NCBI RefSeq assembly: GCF_030936135.1
Contig: NC_082619.1
Location: 1,243,208 to 1,307,207, forward strand
Direction: 5' to 3'
Origin: Gavia stellata
Lineage: Eukaryota; Chordata; Aves; Gaviiformes; Gaviidae
Length of the DNA: 64,000 nucleotides
Below, piece by piece: positions 63,768 to 64,000 of this stretch (its first letter is position 1; the number at the start of each line of letters is the position of its first letter). A program made the position numbers and the translations under genes. The notes below the pieces were generated by a model. The model worked only from the letters and a program-made list of their open reading frames with translations. It searched no databases and was not told where the DNA came from.

Positions 63768-64000
63768 CTGAGGAAGGAGGGGTGCGAGACGGAGTGGTGT
63801 CACACAGGGCTACGCTGCCCAGCAAGCACGTCCCGGGGCCGGGAGGCTCGCAGGGCTCCCTCGCCGGGCACCTCTCCCCAGCAGCTCTTCTCACTGCTTT
63901 TAGGTTTCCTCTCCCCACAGCAGCGCTTGGGCGCATGTACGGAGCGGCAGAATAGTGCTAACAGAGGTCCCGCGGGTCCTCGGAGGCCACCAGAGAGGAA

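Noticed and set aside
1-64000. CRISPR arrays, tRNA or rRNA genes, bacterial operons
   Set aside because: None seen; all recognisable coding content is spliced vertebrate sequence.

Overview
This window is vertebrate nuclear DNA, most probably from a bird or a close sauropsid relative. It opens inside a CR1 LINE (the dominant avian/reptilian retroposon), its genes are cut into many exons with GT-AG introns, the introns are compact, and it holds CEP164 and DSCAML1 side by side, as in the vertebrate block equivalent to human 11q23. Nothing in it is prokaryotic, viral or plasmid-like. The exact species cannot be told from the sequence.

Layout. (1) 1-388: 5'-truncated CR1 reverse-transcriptase fragment on the minus strand, upstream of the first coding exon of CEP164. 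(2) 593-38146, plus strand: the complete coding part of CEP164 in 31 supported coding exons (5892 nt, 1963 codons plus stop, every junction in phase). It encodes the distal-appendage protein with an N-terminal WW domain, a long disordered middle, a long coiled coil and a conserved C-terminal tail. Unusual items are a single 544-codon exon, a GC-AG intron, a U12-type last intron and one extra candidate cassette exon. (3) 38147-42533: intergenic, with a 41-bp tandem duplication. (4) 42534-45623, plus strand: a small four-exon gene for a 112-residue protein. Its C-terminus is a PCP4-type IQ motif and it has a hydrophobic N-terminus. I cannot name it. It sits where PCP4 sits relative to DSCAM on human chromosome 21, so I infer it is the PCP4 ohnolog of the DSCAML1 locus. 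(5) 45624-50480: its probable 3' UTR, then intergenic sequence with small simple repeats. (6) 50465-63767, minus strand: the 3' half of DSCAML1 (17 coding exons, 1039 codons plus stop), from the second part of FN3 domain 2 through FN3-3, FN3-4, Ig10, FN3-5, FN3-6 and the transmembrane helix to the cytoplasmic tail ending in a PDZ-ligand-like YTLV. The rest of DSCAML1 lies beyond the right edge.

The CEP164 and IQ genes run convergently towards DSCAML1. CEP164 acts at the mother centriole in ciliogenesis. DSCAML1 is a neuronal adhesion receptor. The small IQ protein is predicted to bind calmodulin. No operon-like cooperation is implied; the shared interest is the paralogous arrangement BACE1-CEP164-[IQ gene]-DSCAML1 versus PCP4-DSCAM-BACE2. 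Several AT-rich, TAATTA-containing islands inside GC-rich DSCAML1 introns look like conserved regulatory elements. An AT-rich block followed by a long polypurine tract fills the last DSCAML1 intron.
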